In this document: in pieces, positions 24,183-34,659 of the stretch
Layout of the letters: each line of letters begins with the position of its first letter
Numbering within the stretch: position 1 is the first letter of the stretch
NCBI RefSeq assembly: GCF_001591505.1
Contig: NZ_BCVA01000009.1
Span: 87,425-151,424, forward strand
DNA length: 64,000 bases
Direction of reading: 5' to 3'
Source of the DNA: Neobacillus niacini NBRC 15566
GTDB lineage: Bacteria > Bacillota > Bacilli > Bacillales > Cytobacillaceae
The notes under the pieces: generated by a model
Told to the model about the DNA's origin: nothing
Seen by the model: only the letters and a program-made list of their open reading frames with translations
The model's database searches: none
Made by a program: the position numbers and the translations under genes

Positions 24183-26408
24183 TTACAGTGATTCGTGGAA
24201 AGTACGGTTAATAACGTCTAGCTGCTGTTCTTTTGTTAATTTGATGAAGTTAACCGCATATCCAGAAACACGAATAGTTAATTGTGGATATAATTCTGGA
24301 TGTTCCATTGCATCCAATAATGTTTCTTTATTAAATACGTTAACATTCAGATGGTGACCAGATTTAATTGCATATCCGTCAAGGATTGATACTAGGTTAC
24401 GTACTTGGCTATCTTCTTCTTTCCCTAATGCTTTAGGAACAATGGAGAAAGTATTAGAGATTCCGTCCATTGCAGAACTATATGGAAGTTTCGCAACGGA
24501 AGAAAGGGAAGCTAGTGTACCTTTCGTATCACGGCCATGCATTGGGTTTGCACCTGGTGCAAAAGGTTCCCCAGTACGACGGCCATCAGGTGTATTACCA
24601 GTCTTTTTACCATAAACGACATTTGATGTAATCGTCAAGATAGACATGGTATGAACGGAGTTACGGTAAGTTTGGTGCTTACGTAACTTTTTCATAAATG
24701 TTTCAACGATTTCAACCGCTATGCTGTCAACACGGTCATCGTTATTCCCGTATTTAGGGTATTCTCCGCTTGTTTCAAAATCAACAGCAAGGCCGTTTTC
24801 ATCACGAATTACTCTTACTTCACCATATTTAATAGCACTTAAAGAGTCAGCAACTACGCTCAATCCTGCTATACCTGTGGCCATTGTACGTAAGATTTGA
24901 GAGTCATGTAATGCCATTTCAATTCTTTCATAGCTATACTTATCATGCATATAGTGAATTACATTCAAGGTGTTAATATACAATCCTGCAAGCCATTCCA
25001 TCATTTGATCAAACTTTTGCATTACTTCATCGTAATTTAACACATCAGAAGTGATTGGCTGGTATTGCGGGCCAACTTGAATTTTTAATTTCTCATCTAC
25101 ACCACCGTTAATAGAGTAGAGAAGAGCTTTTGCTAGGTTTGCACGAGCGCCGAAGAATTGCATTTGTTTACCAATTTCCATAGCGGATACACAACAAGCA
25201 ATTCCATAATCATCACCATACTCTGGACGCATAATATCGTCATTTTCGTATTGAATAGAGCTGGTCTTAATGGATACTTTTGCACAATATTTTTTAAAGT
25301 TTTCAGGCAGCTGTGGTGACCATAACACGGTTAGGTTTGGTTCCGGAGCTGGACCTAAGTTATCTAAAGTGTGTAGGAAACGGAATGAGTTCTTTGTAAC
25401 AAGTGAACGGCCATCTTGAGCCATACCACCAATAGATTCTGTTACCCAAGTAGGGTCACCAGAGAATAAGTCATTATAATCAGGTGTACGAGCAAATTTT
25501 ACTAAACGAAGCTTCATAACAAAGTGGTCGACTAATTCTTGTGCTTCCACTTCAGTTAAAGTTCCATTTTCTAGATCTCTTTCTACATAAATATCTAAGA
25601 AAGTAGATACGCGACCAAGACTCATTGCAGCACCATTTTGCTCTTTGATGGCTGCTAGGTAACCAAAGTATAACCATTGGAATGCTTCAGCAGCAGTTGT
25701 TGCTGGCTGTGAAATATCAAAGCCGTGGCTGCTGGCCATTTCTTTTAATTCTTTCAATGCACGAATTTGCTCAGCAATTTCTTCACGAAGACGCATATTG
25801 TCTTCTGTCATTACTTTGCTAGTATTTTTTTGATCTTTTTGTTTTTCTTTGATTAAGAAATCCACACCATATAATGCAACACGGCGATAGTCACCGATAA
25901 TTCGGCCGCGGCCGTAAGCATCAGGAAGTCCAGTGATGATCGCTGCTTTACGTGCCAGCATCATTTCATCTGTATAAGCATCGAAAACACCTTGGTTGTG
26001 AGTCTTACGGAACTCTGTAAAGAATCTTTCAATATCAGTATTTAATTCGTAACCATATGATTCTAAAGCAGCTTTTGCCATCCGAATTCCACCGAAAGGC
26101 TGCATAGAACGATTAAACGGCTTGTCAGTTTGAACTCCAACCACTTTTTCAAGTTCTTCATTAAGGTAACCAGGAGTGTGAGATGTGATCGTAGATACTG
26201 TTTCAGTATCCATGTCTAAGACTCCGCCTTTTTCACGTTCCTGTTTAGTTAGTTCCATTACTTGTTCCCAAAGCCTGTTTGTTGCGTCAGTTGCACCTGC
26301 AAGGAAGCTGTCGTTACCTTCGTATTGATTATAGTTTTTTAGTATGAAATCACGTACGTTAACTTCTTTTGTCCAAGTACCTTTTGTAAAACCTTTCCAT
26401 TGTTCCAT
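24183..26408 (-). CDS. pflB: Formate acetyltransferase (pyruvate formate-lyase)
   Basis: Glycyl-radical enzyme cleaving pyruvate plus CoA to acetyl-CoA and formate during anaerobic growth. The protein has 741 residues. The adjacent active-site cysteines are visible in [11 protein letters not shown], and the C-terminal radical glycine in RVSGYAVNF. The start ATG 26408 is chosen because GAGGTGA lies upstream; the GTG at 26420 overlaps that site. It forms an operon with pflA behind an Fnr-like site at 26492. The formate produced is a possible substrate for the selenoenzyme at 40966. Confidence 0.96.
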   Translation of the reverse strand: MEQWKGFTKGTWTKEVNVRDFILKNYNQYEGNDSFLAGATDATNRLWEQVMELTKQEREKGGVLDMDTETVSTITSHTPGYLNEELEKVVGVQTDKPFNRSMQPFGGIRMAKAALESYGYELNTDIERFFTEFRKTHNQGVFDAYTDEMMLARKAAIITGLPDAYGRGRIIGDYRRVALYGVDFLIKEKQKDQKNTSKVMTEDNMRLREEIAEQIRALKELKEMASSHGFDISQPATTAAEAFQWLYFGYLAAIKEQNGAAMSLGRVSTFLDIYVERDLENGTLTEVEAQELVDHFVMKLRLVKFARTPDYNDLFSGDPTWVTESIGGMAQDGRSLVTKNSFRFLHTLDNLGPAPEPNLTVLWSPQLPENFKKYCAKVSIKTSSIQYENDDIMRPEYGDDYGIACCVSAMEIGKQMQFFGARANLAKALLYSINGGVDEKLKIQVGPQYQPITSDVLNYDEVMQKFDQMMEWLAGLYINTLNVIHYMHDKYSYERIEMALHDSQILRTMATGIAGLSVVADSLSAIKYGEVRVIRDENGLAVDFETSGEYPKYGNNDDRVDSIAVEIVETFMKKLRKHQTYRNSVHTMSILTITSNVVYGKKTGNTPDGRRTGEPFAPGANPMHGRDTKGTLASLSSVAKLPYSSAMDGISNTFSIVPKALGKEEDSQVRNLVSILDGYAIKSGHHLNVNVFNKETLLDAMEHPELYPQLTIRVSGYAVNFIKLTKEQQLDVINRTFHESL

Positions 26409-26491
26409 GATTATTTTCACCTCGTAAATTTGTATGAGATTTAATATAACAGTGTTGCTGTTATTTCTTAACTTGAGTGTAACAGATTTTT

Positions 26492-26507
26492 TGTGAGTGA
26501 AATCACG
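26492..26507 (-). promoter_or_regulatory. Candidate Fnr site upstream of pflB
   Basis: TGTGA-GTGAAA-TCACG, one mismatch from the Fnr consensus, 84-99 bases before the pflB start. A TATATT element on the minus strand at 26448-26443 would put the site near -62, a class I position. The remaining bases of the 327-base gap to 26735 hold no gene that I can support. Confidence 0.6.
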
Positions 26508-26710
26508 TATATTGTTAACATATTGTGAAGTCTCGTTTTTAATAGGTTTTTAGTAGTTGTTTTTGAACTTTTTATGAACGAATTCTAATAGTGGGAAAAT
26601 CTGTACTATAATTAATTCGTAATCTGTTTAATCTGTTATATAAGAAAAATCCAATGATATCAACATGTTCATAGTGGAAACCTATGAAACAGATATCGAT
26701 TTAAAATGAA

Positions 26711-26733
26711 AAAAACAGGAGAATAATCTCCTG
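26711..26733 (-). terminator. Terminator of the cupredoxin gene
   Basis: CAGGAGA / TCTCCTG hairpin, followed on the minus strand by a run of seven T, directly after the cupredoxin stop codon. Confidence 0.75.
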
Positions 26734-26735
26734 CT

Positions 26736-27188
26736 TTAATCGACGATAATATCCGCAATCATCGGACCATTATGCTCTCTATCCCCATGAATTTCACAAA
26801 TCAAACGATAAGTACCTTCTTTGTCAATTTGAAGGGGTACGTGTGTTTCTTCCCCTTTTTTTACGGTGCCTTTAATTTTTGTACCTTCAATATAAAACGG
26901 ATGCTCTTCACCGTTAACCCCGCTAATGTATAAGTTTACTTTTTCCCCTGCGTCTAGATGTATAGTACCTGGATCCCAACGGTATACTTCAATTTCCTTA
27001 CCTTCTTTTGTTTTACTGTTATATTCAACTGTGACCATATGAATTTCTCTATTCTTATCAGTAGCAGTTTGATTAAAAACAGTCGTATCTCCTGCTTTTA
27101 ACAAAAACCATGCAGAAATGGTTACAAGCAGGAAAGCAGTTACTAATATGAAAACTAGTGTATCTTTCTTTAATACTAAAAATTTCAT
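26736..27188 (-). CDS. Membrane-anchored cupredoxin-like protein
   Basis: A 150-residue protein with one N-terminal transmembrane segment (about 10-32), followed by an extracellular beta-rich domain. Candidate copper ligands are His in GEEHPFY, Cys and His in CEIHGDREHNGPM, and the closing Met, as in plastocyanin-like or oxidase CuA-type folds. The start ATG 27188 follows AGGGGGGTTAATA; the longer frame to 27284 has no binding site. It probably binds copper or carries electrons outside the membrane. It stands alone, divergent from the carboxypeptidase gene. The type of copper centre is inference. Confidence 0.72.
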   Translation of the reverse strand: MKFLVLKKDTLVFILVTAFLLVTISAWFLLKAGDTTVFNQTATDKNREIHMVTVEYNSKTKEGKEIEVYRWDPGTIHLDAGEKVNLYISGVNGEEHPFYIEGTKIKGTVKKGEETHVPLQIDKEGTYRLICEIHGDREHNGPMIADIIVD

Positions 27189-27447
27189 TATTAACCCCCC
27201 TATAATTTGTCCTATTTCAAGTGTATGCAGAGAAGGGAGGGAAACTTGTCTCTTTTTTAAAATTTTTTCTATAAGCTCGTACACATAATATAGAAATTGT
27301 AATTATCTTTGTATTCAATTATATTAAAATTATTTCATTATAACACCAAACACTTGTCGGTTGAATAACAGTTCTTTTAATAATATTTACAACCTAAAAT
27401 ATTTTGATAAAATCAGATGATAACAGAAAAAGTAAGGATGTTGGAAA

Positions 27448-28590
27448 TTGTCAAAATTAGTTTCTTTATTTATTGTCTTGACATTTATTTTATCAAATCA
27501 AGGTAATGTTTACGCGGAAGAAAAACAGTCTTTAGAGATAAAAAGTGAAGCTGCCGTATTAGTAGATTCAGAAACAGGTGCGTTATTATATAGTAAAAAT
27601 AGTAAAGAAAGATTATACCCTGCTAGTTTGACAAAAATTGCTACAGCTATTTATGCAATCGAAAATGGAAATCTTGATGATGTTGTCACAGTAGGTGCAA
27701 GAGCCGTAAAGGAAGAAGGAACTAGAGTATATTTAGTTGAAGGGGAAAGAGTACCTTTAAAAAAGCTGATTCAAGGAATGCTCATTAACTCAGGGAATGA
27801 CGCTGCCGTAGCCATTGCTGAACATTTAGATGGTTCGGTTGAACAGTTTGCTGATAATATTAATAAGTATTTAACGGAGAAGATTGGTGTGAGTGATACT
27901 CATTTTTCCAATCCCAATGGATTATATAATGAAGATCATTATACAACCGCATTAGATTTAGCCTTAATAACGAATTATGCAAAAAAGAATCCCATTTTTT
28001 CAGAGATCTTTGGAACAAAAGAGCTAGGATGGAGTGGTGAATCGTGGAAAACGACACTGCTCACTCATCACCGCCTTTTAAAAGGTGAAATTCCTGCAGA
28101 GGGTATTACGGGCGGAAAAACTGGCTATGTGGATGAATCAAAGCATACATTGGCAACAACAGCAGAGAATGAAAATATAAAGCTGACTGCGATTGTGCTA
28201 AAAGCTGATAGCAGCAAGGCTTCATATAGGGACACCAATAAGCTGATTGAATATGGTTTTTCTAATTTTACACACCGTACAATAAAACAAAATGAGCGAT
28301 TTACTATTCATAAAAAAGAATATTATGCTAAAAATGATATTGTCATTACGGTGCACGTTAATGGGTCTAAAGAAAGCATTACAGACCAAGGCATGCTTCA
28401 AATTGTAAACAACGGTCAAGTGTCACAATCGATACAACTTGAAGTAAAGGAACCAAAGCCGATAAAAGTTAAAGATGAAAAACTGTTATCTAGTGAACAG
28501 AGCAGTTTTAATGCTATTTATGGAATTATTGTATTAGGACTTGCAGGACTACTTATTGGAGTTAGAAAAAGATTAGTGAAAAAACAATAA
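27448..28590 (+). CDS. D-alanyl-D-alanine carboxypeptidase (PBP5/DacF type)
   Basis: Serine DD-carboxypeptidase trimming the terminal D-Ala of peptidoglycan stem peptides. The 380 residues include a Sec signal (1-24, ending VYAEE), the catalytic SxxK in SLTKIA, SGN in the second motif and KTG in GGKTGYV. A C-terminal hydrophobic segment with the basic tail RKRLVKKQ anchors it. The start is TTG 27448 after AAGGATG. It is similar to DacF/DacB sporulation-type enzymes, but the particular paralogue is uncertain. Confidence 0.9.
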   Translation: MSKLVSLFIVLTFILSNQGNVYAEEKQSLEIKSEAAVLVDSETGALLYSKNSKERLYPASLTKIATAIYAIENGNLDDVVTVGARAVKEEGTRVYLVEGERVPLKKLIQGMLINSGNDAAVAIAEHLDGSVEQFADNINKYLTEKIGVSDTHFSNPNGLYNEDHYTTALDLALITNYAKKNPIFSEIFGTKELGWSGESWKTTLLTHHRLLKGEIPAEGITGGKTGYVDESKHTLATTAENENIKLTAIVLKADSSKASYRDTNKLIEYGFSNFTHRTIKQNERFTIHKKEYYAKNDIVITVHVNGSKESITDQGMLQIVNNGQVSQSIQLEVKEPKPIKVKDEKLLSSEQSSFNAIYGIIVLGLAGLLIGVRKRLVKKQ

Positions 28591-28596
28591 GCGCGT

Positions 28597-28633
28597 AAAA
28601 AGCCATGAAGAGAACACCTCTTCATGGCTTTTT
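28597..28633. terminator. Bidirectional terminator dac / modB
   Basis: AAAAAGCCATGAAGAG (28597-28612) / CTCTTCATGGCTTTTT (28618-28633), a perfect 16-bp stem. The right arm encodes the last codons and stop of modB. Confidence 0.85.
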
Positions 28634-29296
28634 TTGTACGATAGCCGCAATGAATAACATAAGGATAGAAATCAATACCATTGATAGAACGAATGACCAA
28701 GCTAAACTCATGTTACCAGATTCCATTGCAACATATATTGCTGTTGGTGCTGTTTGTGTTTTTCCTGGGATATTTCCAGCGAACATTAATGTTGCCCCGA
28801 ATTCACCAAGTGCCCGGGCAAAGCTCATAATCATGCCGGAGATAACCGAGGGAAGTGTCAGTGGCAGGGAAACGAATAAAAATACCTTCATTCTGCTTCC
28901 ACCATCGACACCGGCCGCATCTTCAATATCTTTATCGATGGATTGAAAGCCTAGTTTTACTGCTTGGTACATAAGTGGAAAAGCAACGGTGGTCGAGGCG
29001 ATAATGGCTGCCCAAGGAGTAAACATGATGGACTGTTGAAAAAGATCCTCGATAAATGCCCCAATAGGGCTATTCCTTCCAAAAAAGTAAATCAATAAAA
29101 AACCTATTACAGTAGGAGGCAGAACGATAGGGAGCATAAGGAAAGTTTCTAGCAGAATCTTTCCTTTAAATTTCTTGTTATATAATAGTCTTGCAAAAAG
29201 GATACCAAAAAAACTTACAACAATGACCGATATCGTGGCTACTTCAAGAGAGAATCTAAGGGGGTCCCAAAAATTATTAGTAAACATCATCATCAA
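28622..29296 (-). CDS. modB: Molybdate ABC transporter permease
   Basis: Membrane channel of the molybdate importer, 224 residues with about five transmembrane helices. The cytoplasmic coupling motif EDAAGVDGGSRMKVFLFVSLPLT is the EAA loop of binding-protein-dependent permeases. It overlaps modA by four bases. No modC ATPase follows: the next gene is convergent, so the ATPase must come from elsewhere, as I recall for B. subtilis yvgLM. Mo supply fits the two molybdoenzymes in this window. Confidence 0.92.
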   Translation of the reverse strand: MMMMFTNNFWDPLRFSLEVATISVIVVSFFGILFARLLYNKKFKGKILLETFLMLPIVLPPTVIGFLLIYFFGRNSPIGAFIEDLFQQSIMFTPWAAIIASTTVAFPLMYQAVKLGFQSIDKDIEDAAGVDGGSRMKVFLFVSLPLTLPSVISGMIMSFARALGEFGATLMFAGNIPGKTQTAPTAIYVAMESGNMSLAWSFVLSMVLISILMLFIAAIVQKKP

Positions 29297-30075
29297 TCCA
29301 ATACAAAAAATCCATATTTTTCAAAAATGCTTTTAGCTGTTTTCCCTTGTAAGTAAGAAAGAAATACTTCAGCCTCTTTTTTATTAGCTGACGATTTTAT
29401 TATCCCTGCAGGGTAAATAATAGGTTCATGCATTTGTTTATCTGCAGTTGCCACGACTTTTACTTTATCAGATATATAGACGTCTGTCATATAAACAATA
29501 CCTGCGTCCACATTTCCAGTTTCCACATATGTTAGGGCTTGACGAACATCCTTGGTTTGAATAACGATTGGTTGGAGCGTTTCCCAAAGTCCTAGATTTT
29601 CAAGTGTTTGTTTTGCGTATTTCCCGGCTGGAACAGATTGTGGTATGCCAATAGCAATTTTATTGATTTGGTTAAGCTTTAAATCAGTAAATCCGTTTAT
29701 GTTCGCAGGCTTTTCTTTGTTGGTCACCAAAACGAGTTCATTCCCTAATAAATCCACCTGAGTTGATTTATCAATTAAATCTTCTTGAATTAATTCAAGA
29801 AAGGGGTCATTTGCAGCGGAGAGGAAAAGATCAACGGGTGCTCCCTGGAGTATCTGTTGTTTTAATGCACCAGAACCACCGATATTATATAAGAGTTTTA
29901 TCTGAGGATTTTCGTTCTCAAAATTCTTTTTTATTTCAATTAGTACCTCATTAAGGCTTGCCGCAGCAGAAATGGTTAATTCTACTGTTTCCGTTTGTCG
30001 GGATTCTTTTGGAGAACATGCCGATAGGGCAATGAACAGAAAAATAGCCATACCAACAAGAATAGGGTTCTTCAT
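29293..30075 (-). CDS. modA: Molybdate-binding lipoprotein
   Basis: Extracellular solute-binding protein for molybdate and tungstate, 260 residues. Lipoprotein signal with lipobox ALSAC (Cys20). LTISAAASLNEVL, INKIAIGIPQSVPAGKYAKQTL and GNVDAGIVYMTD are family signatures that include oxyanion-binding serines. First gene of modAB, start ATG 30075 with AAAGGAAG upstream. Confidence 0.93.
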   Translation of the reverse strand: MKNPILVGMAIFLFIALSACSPKESRQTETVELTISAAASLNEVLIEIKKNFENENPQIKLLYNIGGSGALKQQILQGAPVDLFLSAANDPFLELIQEDLIDKSTQVDLLGNELVLVTNKEKPANINGFTDLKLNQINKIAIGIPQSVPAGKYAKQTLENLGLWETLQPIVIQTKDVRQALTYVETGNVDAGIVYMTDVYISDKVKVVATADKQMHEPIIYPAGIIKSSANKKEAEVFLSYLQGKTAKSIFEKYGFFVLD

Positions 30076-30157
30076 TCAATACTTCCTTTCAAAATCTATC
30101 AAAGTTACTTCTATATTATAACGAATGATTATTTTTCCTGAAAGTATGGAATAAGAA

Positions 30158-30180
30158 AAAACTGCCTGGGCGGCAGTTTT
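30158..30180 (-). terminator. Terminator downstream of the YkuS-type gene
   Basis: AAAACTGCC / GGCAGTTTT stem with a T-run on the minus strand, 35 bases beyond the stop of the gene at 30215. Confidence 0.7.
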
Positions 30181-30214
30181 AAGTATAACCATCATTGTCC
30201 TATGTTGTTGGAAC

Positions 30215-30457
30215 TTATTGAAGTCTGCTTTCTACCTGCTGGCACACTTCTTCCGCACTCATCCCATTAGCTTCAATAACCGAACCTTTTGTAAAGGTAT
30301 CCTGCATTCCCATAACATTTGAATCTAAACCAGTCACAACACAGCAATCGCAATTTTGTGCATCTGATTCTTGTCTTAGTTGAACTACATCATGTCCTTT
30401 TTCCCTTAATGCTTCTAGAACAGCTGTTAGGGATTCTTCTACTCCAATTCTTGCCAT
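30215..30457 (-). CDS. YkuS-family (UPF0180) protein
   Basis: An 80-residue protein starting [21 protein letters not shown]. It contains [20 protein letters not shown], the conserved cysteine and glycine segment of the YkuS/UPF0180 family. Function unknown. ATG 30457 is chosen because GGAGGTG lies 8 bases upstream. Single gene with its own terminator. Confidence 0.85.
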   Translation of the reverse strand: MARIGVEESLTAVLEALREKGHDVVQLRQESDAQNCDCCVVTGLDSNVMGMQDTFTKGSVIEANGMSAEEVCQQVESRLQ

Positions 30458-30555
30458 ACAAAACACCTCCTTACAAGATTATCATGCCAAAGTTCCATTG
30501 AATTATTCTGTATAAGTCACGATATTCTTCAGAAACTAAAAAAGGAGGTGTAATC

Positions 30556-30687
30556 ATGGGAAAGCGTAAAAAGGATCCATCCACCATTGGCTTAGCGTCA
30601 CCACAAGTTGAAGGCCAAGGAACAACCACAACAGAAACAGGAGCAAGGGAAGCTTCATCCTCGCGCAGAAAACAGAAGAGGGATTAA
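30556..30687 (+). CDS. YuzL-like small basic protein
   Basis: A 43-residue hydrophilic protein, MGKRKKDPSTIGLASPQVEG, with a Ser/Thr/Gly-rich middle and the basic end SSRRKQKRD. The composition and MxKxKKDPS opening match YuzL-like small Bacillus proteins thought to be spore-related. The binding site AAAGGAGGTG is perfect and 5 bases upstream. Divergent from the YkuS-type gene. Confidence 0.65.
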   Translation: MGKRKKDPSTIGLASPQVEGQGTTTTETGAREASSSRRKQKRD

Positions 30688-30694
30688 TAAAGAA

Positions 30695-30722
30695 AAAAGC
30701 GGGCACAAGTTGTGTCCGCCTT
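30695..30722 (-). terminator. Terminator of the ABC-F gene
   Basis: GCGGGCACAA / TTGTGTCCGC hairpin (30700-30719), with a T-run on the minus strand. Confidence 0.7.
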
Positions 30723-30727
30723 AATTT

Positions 30728-32350
<1,623 letters not shown>

Positions 32351-32564
32351 TTATAATATCCTCCAACAGCAAAATATCTACTAATTATACCATTAAAATG
32401 GGTGAAGAGCGAATTCTTTGTTGAATGAGAGTAATTAATAGTAAAAAATAAAAGATATTGCAGAAAATTTTTCTAATTTTTTTTCCTAGTTTTCACACTT
32501 TATTCATATTTTTGTTGTAGAATTGGTTTAAAGAAGTATTGAAGGAATGAAGTAGGTGAGAAGT

Positions 32565-32699
32565 ATGTCGAAAAAGCAGCTTACTGAACTTGTAAATAAG
32601 TTAAAACAGGCCGGAATAAAAGCAAGTTTAACAAAACCAAAGTCCAATTACCTATTATCTCTACAGCAAATAAAAAAGTATCCTTCTTCCGTGAATTAA
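32565..32699 (+). CDS. Small conserved basic protein
   Basis: A 44-residue lysine-rich protein, MSKKQLTELVNKLKQAGIKA, predicted helical, starting at ATG 32565 with TAGGTGAG 4 bases upstream and followed by its own terminator. The pattern of a short amphipathic helix (QLTELVNKLKQ) recurs in small Bacillus proteins of unknown role. No family recognised. Confidence 0.6.
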   Translation: MSKKQLTELVNKLKQAGIKASLTKPKSNYLLSLQQIKKYPSSVN

Positions 32700-32707
32700 A
32701 TAGGTAT

Positions 32708-32745
32708 TAAAAAGCGATTAATCCCAAGGACTAACCGCTTTTTTT
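32708..32745. terminator. Bidirectional terminator
   Basis: AAAAAGCG...TTA pairs with TAA...CGCTTTTT between the small gene at 32565 and the convergent sco gene. Confidence 0.65.
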
Positions 32746-32753
32746 ATCTTCTC

Positions 32754-33353
32754 TTATTCAATTTCATCCATAATCTCTTCATAGACTTCCTGCTTATCAA
32801 ACTCTTCTCCCATTGGGAACTTAGAAATAAATTTATTGTTTTTATCAATTAAATAGGTAAAGGATGTATGGACAAATTGACCATTGCTAGGGTCTTTATA
32901 TTGGAATTGAAGTGATTCTGCAACTTCCCTAATCTTTTTTTGATCGGCTTTGATATTTTCTTGATCACCCGTTAGGAAAATCCAATTATCAGAATTAGTA
33001 ATTTCGAAAGCGTTCATATATTTTTGTAACACTTCAGGTGTGTCTCGGTAAGGGTCAATGGTAATCGTCACAAACTGAATATCTTTACCGAAGACCTTAT
33101 TTTTTTCTAAATCACTCTTTAATTGCACCATCTTTTGCGTAGTGGTAGGGCAAATATCTGGACAATTTGTATAAATGAACTCCACAAGCTTTAGTTTTTT
33201 ATCTTCTCCAAAATTGAGTTGTTTTCCATTTTGGTCGATTAAAGTGATATTAGCTGGTACTTTCGCGCTTGCATCTCGAATGAGAAAAAAAGAAATTCCA
33301 GCCGTAATCAATAGGAACACTGCTAAACTGCATATTAGATAGATTTTTTTCAT
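32754..33353 (-). CDS. SCO1/SenC copper chaperone
   Basis: Thioredoxin-fold membrane-anchored protein that loads copper into the CuA site of cytochrome c oxidase. The 199 residues have one N-terminal membrane segment (8-27) and the copper motif CPDICPTTTQK, with a distal His in FVHTSFTY. Similar to B. subtilis YpmQ/ScoC. Start ATG 33353 after GGAGGGAGAAAC. The CuA oxidase subunit at 59909 is a possible client. Confidence 0.9.
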   Translation of the reverse strand: MKKIYLICSLAVFLLITAGISFFLIRDASAKVPANITLIDQNGKQLNFGEDKKLKLVEFIYTNCPDICPTTTQKMVQLKSDLEKNKVFGKDIQFVTITIDPYRDTPEVLQKYMNAFEITNSDNWIFLTGDQENIKADQKKIREVAESLQFQYKDPSNGQFVHTSFTYLIDKNNKFISKFPMGEEFDKQEVYEEIMDEIE

Positions 33354-33447
33354 GTTTCTCCCTCCTATCTACTAAGATAAAGAAGTTTTTTGAAAAAAGA
33401 TGTGGATATTTCGTGAACAAAATAGCTTTATGGTGACGAGGAACTTA

Positions 33448-34149
33448 TTAGTCAATCGTACAATGGGAAACAGGGCAGTTTTCACAATCATTTTCATGCT
33501 TAAGATAATCGAGATTATGAATGATGATTTTTTTATGGTCTATCGTAATAATCTTCTTCTTTTTCAAATCGCCTAGCATTCGGCTGATGATTTCCCTAGC
33601 AGTTCCGCAGAAATGAGCTAAGTCCTGAGTCGTGATTGGTACGGTTAGGTGTATTCCATCCTCTTTCTTCAAACCATAGCTGTTTGACAGTCGAATTAAT
33701 GTAGAATAGAGAGCACCTTTTTTTCCATAGAGCACTAAATCTCTGAATTTAGTCATTGTCCTTCTAATATGATCATTCATCCACTTAATAAACTCATAGC
33801 CTAGATTACTGTTTTGAAATAATGCTTTTTCGAGGCAATCTAATTGAATACCCGCCACATGACCATCTTCCATGACTCTGGCATTGAAAATATACCGTGG
33901 ATCTTGGGTAAAGAGGGTTAACTCTCCAACAATGTCATGCTCAGAACATAAACGTAAATAAAGTTCTTGACCCTCGGCATTCATTTTTGAAATTTGGATT
34001 CGTCCGGAAAGGATAAGAAACATTTCAGATGCATGCTGACCTTCTTGAAATAGAAAAGATCCTTTTTTTATTTCAATCATTCTTCCGGCAGAATGTAAAA
34101 GTTCTATTAATTCATTGATAAGCAGATTCTCGGTTTGATCCGTAGTCAT
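33448..34149 (-). CDS. fnr: Anaerobic regulator Fnr
   Basis: Crp/Fnr-family oxygen-sensing transcription factor, 233 residues: cyclic-nucleotide-like beta-barrel (about 20-125), dimer helix, and C-terminal winged helix with CGTAREIISRMLGDLKKK as recognition helix. The C-terminus carries Cys222-x2-Cys225-x4-Cys230, the spacing of B. subtilis Fnr, whose [4Fe-4S] cluster is bound by these C-terminal cysteines rather than N-terminal ones. The start ATG 34149 is preferred to GTG 34158, which overlaps the binding site GGTGGGAG. Likely targets in the window are dmsA, pflB and narK, each with a TGTGA-N6-TCACA-like site. No clear Fnr site precedes fnr itself. Confidence 0.92.
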   Translation of the reverse strand: MTTDQTENLLINELIELLHSAGRMIEIKKGSFLFQEGQHASEMFLILSGRIQISKMNAEGQELYLRLCSEHDIVGELTLFTQDPRYIFNARVMEDGHVAGIQLDCLEKALFQNSNLGYEFIKWMNDHIRRTMTKFRDLVLYGKKGALYSTLIRLSNSYGLKKEDGIHLTVPITTQDLAHFCGTAREIISRMLGDLKKKKIITIDHKKIIIHNLDYLKHENDCENCPVSHCTID

Positions 34150-34295
34150 ATCTCCCACCTGTTCTAATTAATTTGACTTACTCTAATATTACGTATTAAA
34201 CAAGCAAAGAAATAGTCAAATAAAGACCAAAATTGTTAAACATTTTTGACGTTTTTGCATATATTAAAGATAGTAAATGAAAGCAAAGATTCATT

Positions 34296-34324
34296 TTGAC
34301 ATTTGTTTCTAGTTATTGTATTCT
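34296..34324 (+). promoter_or_regulatory. Promoter of the MutS2-paralogue leader
   Basis: TTGACA (34296-34301) and TATTCT (34319-34324), 17-base spacer. A start near 34331 would place a leader peptide 30 bases into a leader of about 330 bases. Confidence 0.6.
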
Positions 34325-34363
34325 TTAAAAGAATCAATATTTTCTAATAAGGGAGTATGTTGT

Positions 34364-34387
34364 ATGTTAGGTGTCGTTCTTAACTAA
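34364..34387 (+). CDS. Candidate regulatory leader peptide MLGVVLN
   Basis: ATG 34364 to TAA 34385-34387 encodes seven residues. GGGAG (34351-34355) lies 8 bases upstream, a good spacing. The last codons (34376-34385) are exactly complementary to 34475-34484, so a ribosome stalled here would free the downstream strand. Short leader peptides of this kind regulate erm, cat and several ABC-F genes. Function here is inferred. Confidence 0.5.
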   Translation: MLGVVLN

Positions 34388-34646
34388 TCCAATCAATTGG
34401 ATATTTTCATTCCTTTGTAACCTTGTTCGTTTTTAACATGAATGAAGGTTTATTTGAGTACGGTATTGGAATGAAGTTAAGAACAATGGGCATACCAAGC
34501 ATACATGATTTTACCGTGCTGCTGTGTACAATCCTGTAGACAGTTTTTTTATGGATAAATAATGTATAGTTTAACGAGCATTTACTCGTTTTATTTTAGC
34601 TTAGCCGCAATGACATTGTTCATTGCGGCTATTTTTATTTTATTTT
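34376..34646 (+). promoter_or_regulatory. Transcription attenuator before the MutS2 paralogue
   Basis: Long-range 10-bp pairing: GTTCTTAACT (34376-34385) with AGTTAAGAAC (34475-34484). TTCATTCC (34407-34414) can pair with GGAATGAA (34468-34475) or, alternatively, its first seven bases with GAATGAA at 34440-34446. Three terminator-like hairpins follow: 34522-34530/34535-34543 with T7; AACGAG/CTCGTT (34573-34590) with TTATTTT; and an 11-bp stem TAGCCGCAATG/CATTGCGGCTA (34602-34631) with a long T-rich tail just before the gene's ribosome binding site. Confidence 0.6.
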
Positions 34647-34659
34647 GGAGGGAAAAACA

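Noticed and set aside
34322..34640. T-box or known metabolite riboswitch before the MutS2 paralogue
   Set aside because: No T-box core (GGTGGCACCACG-like) or recognisable aptamer was seen; the leader-peptide model fits the sequence better.
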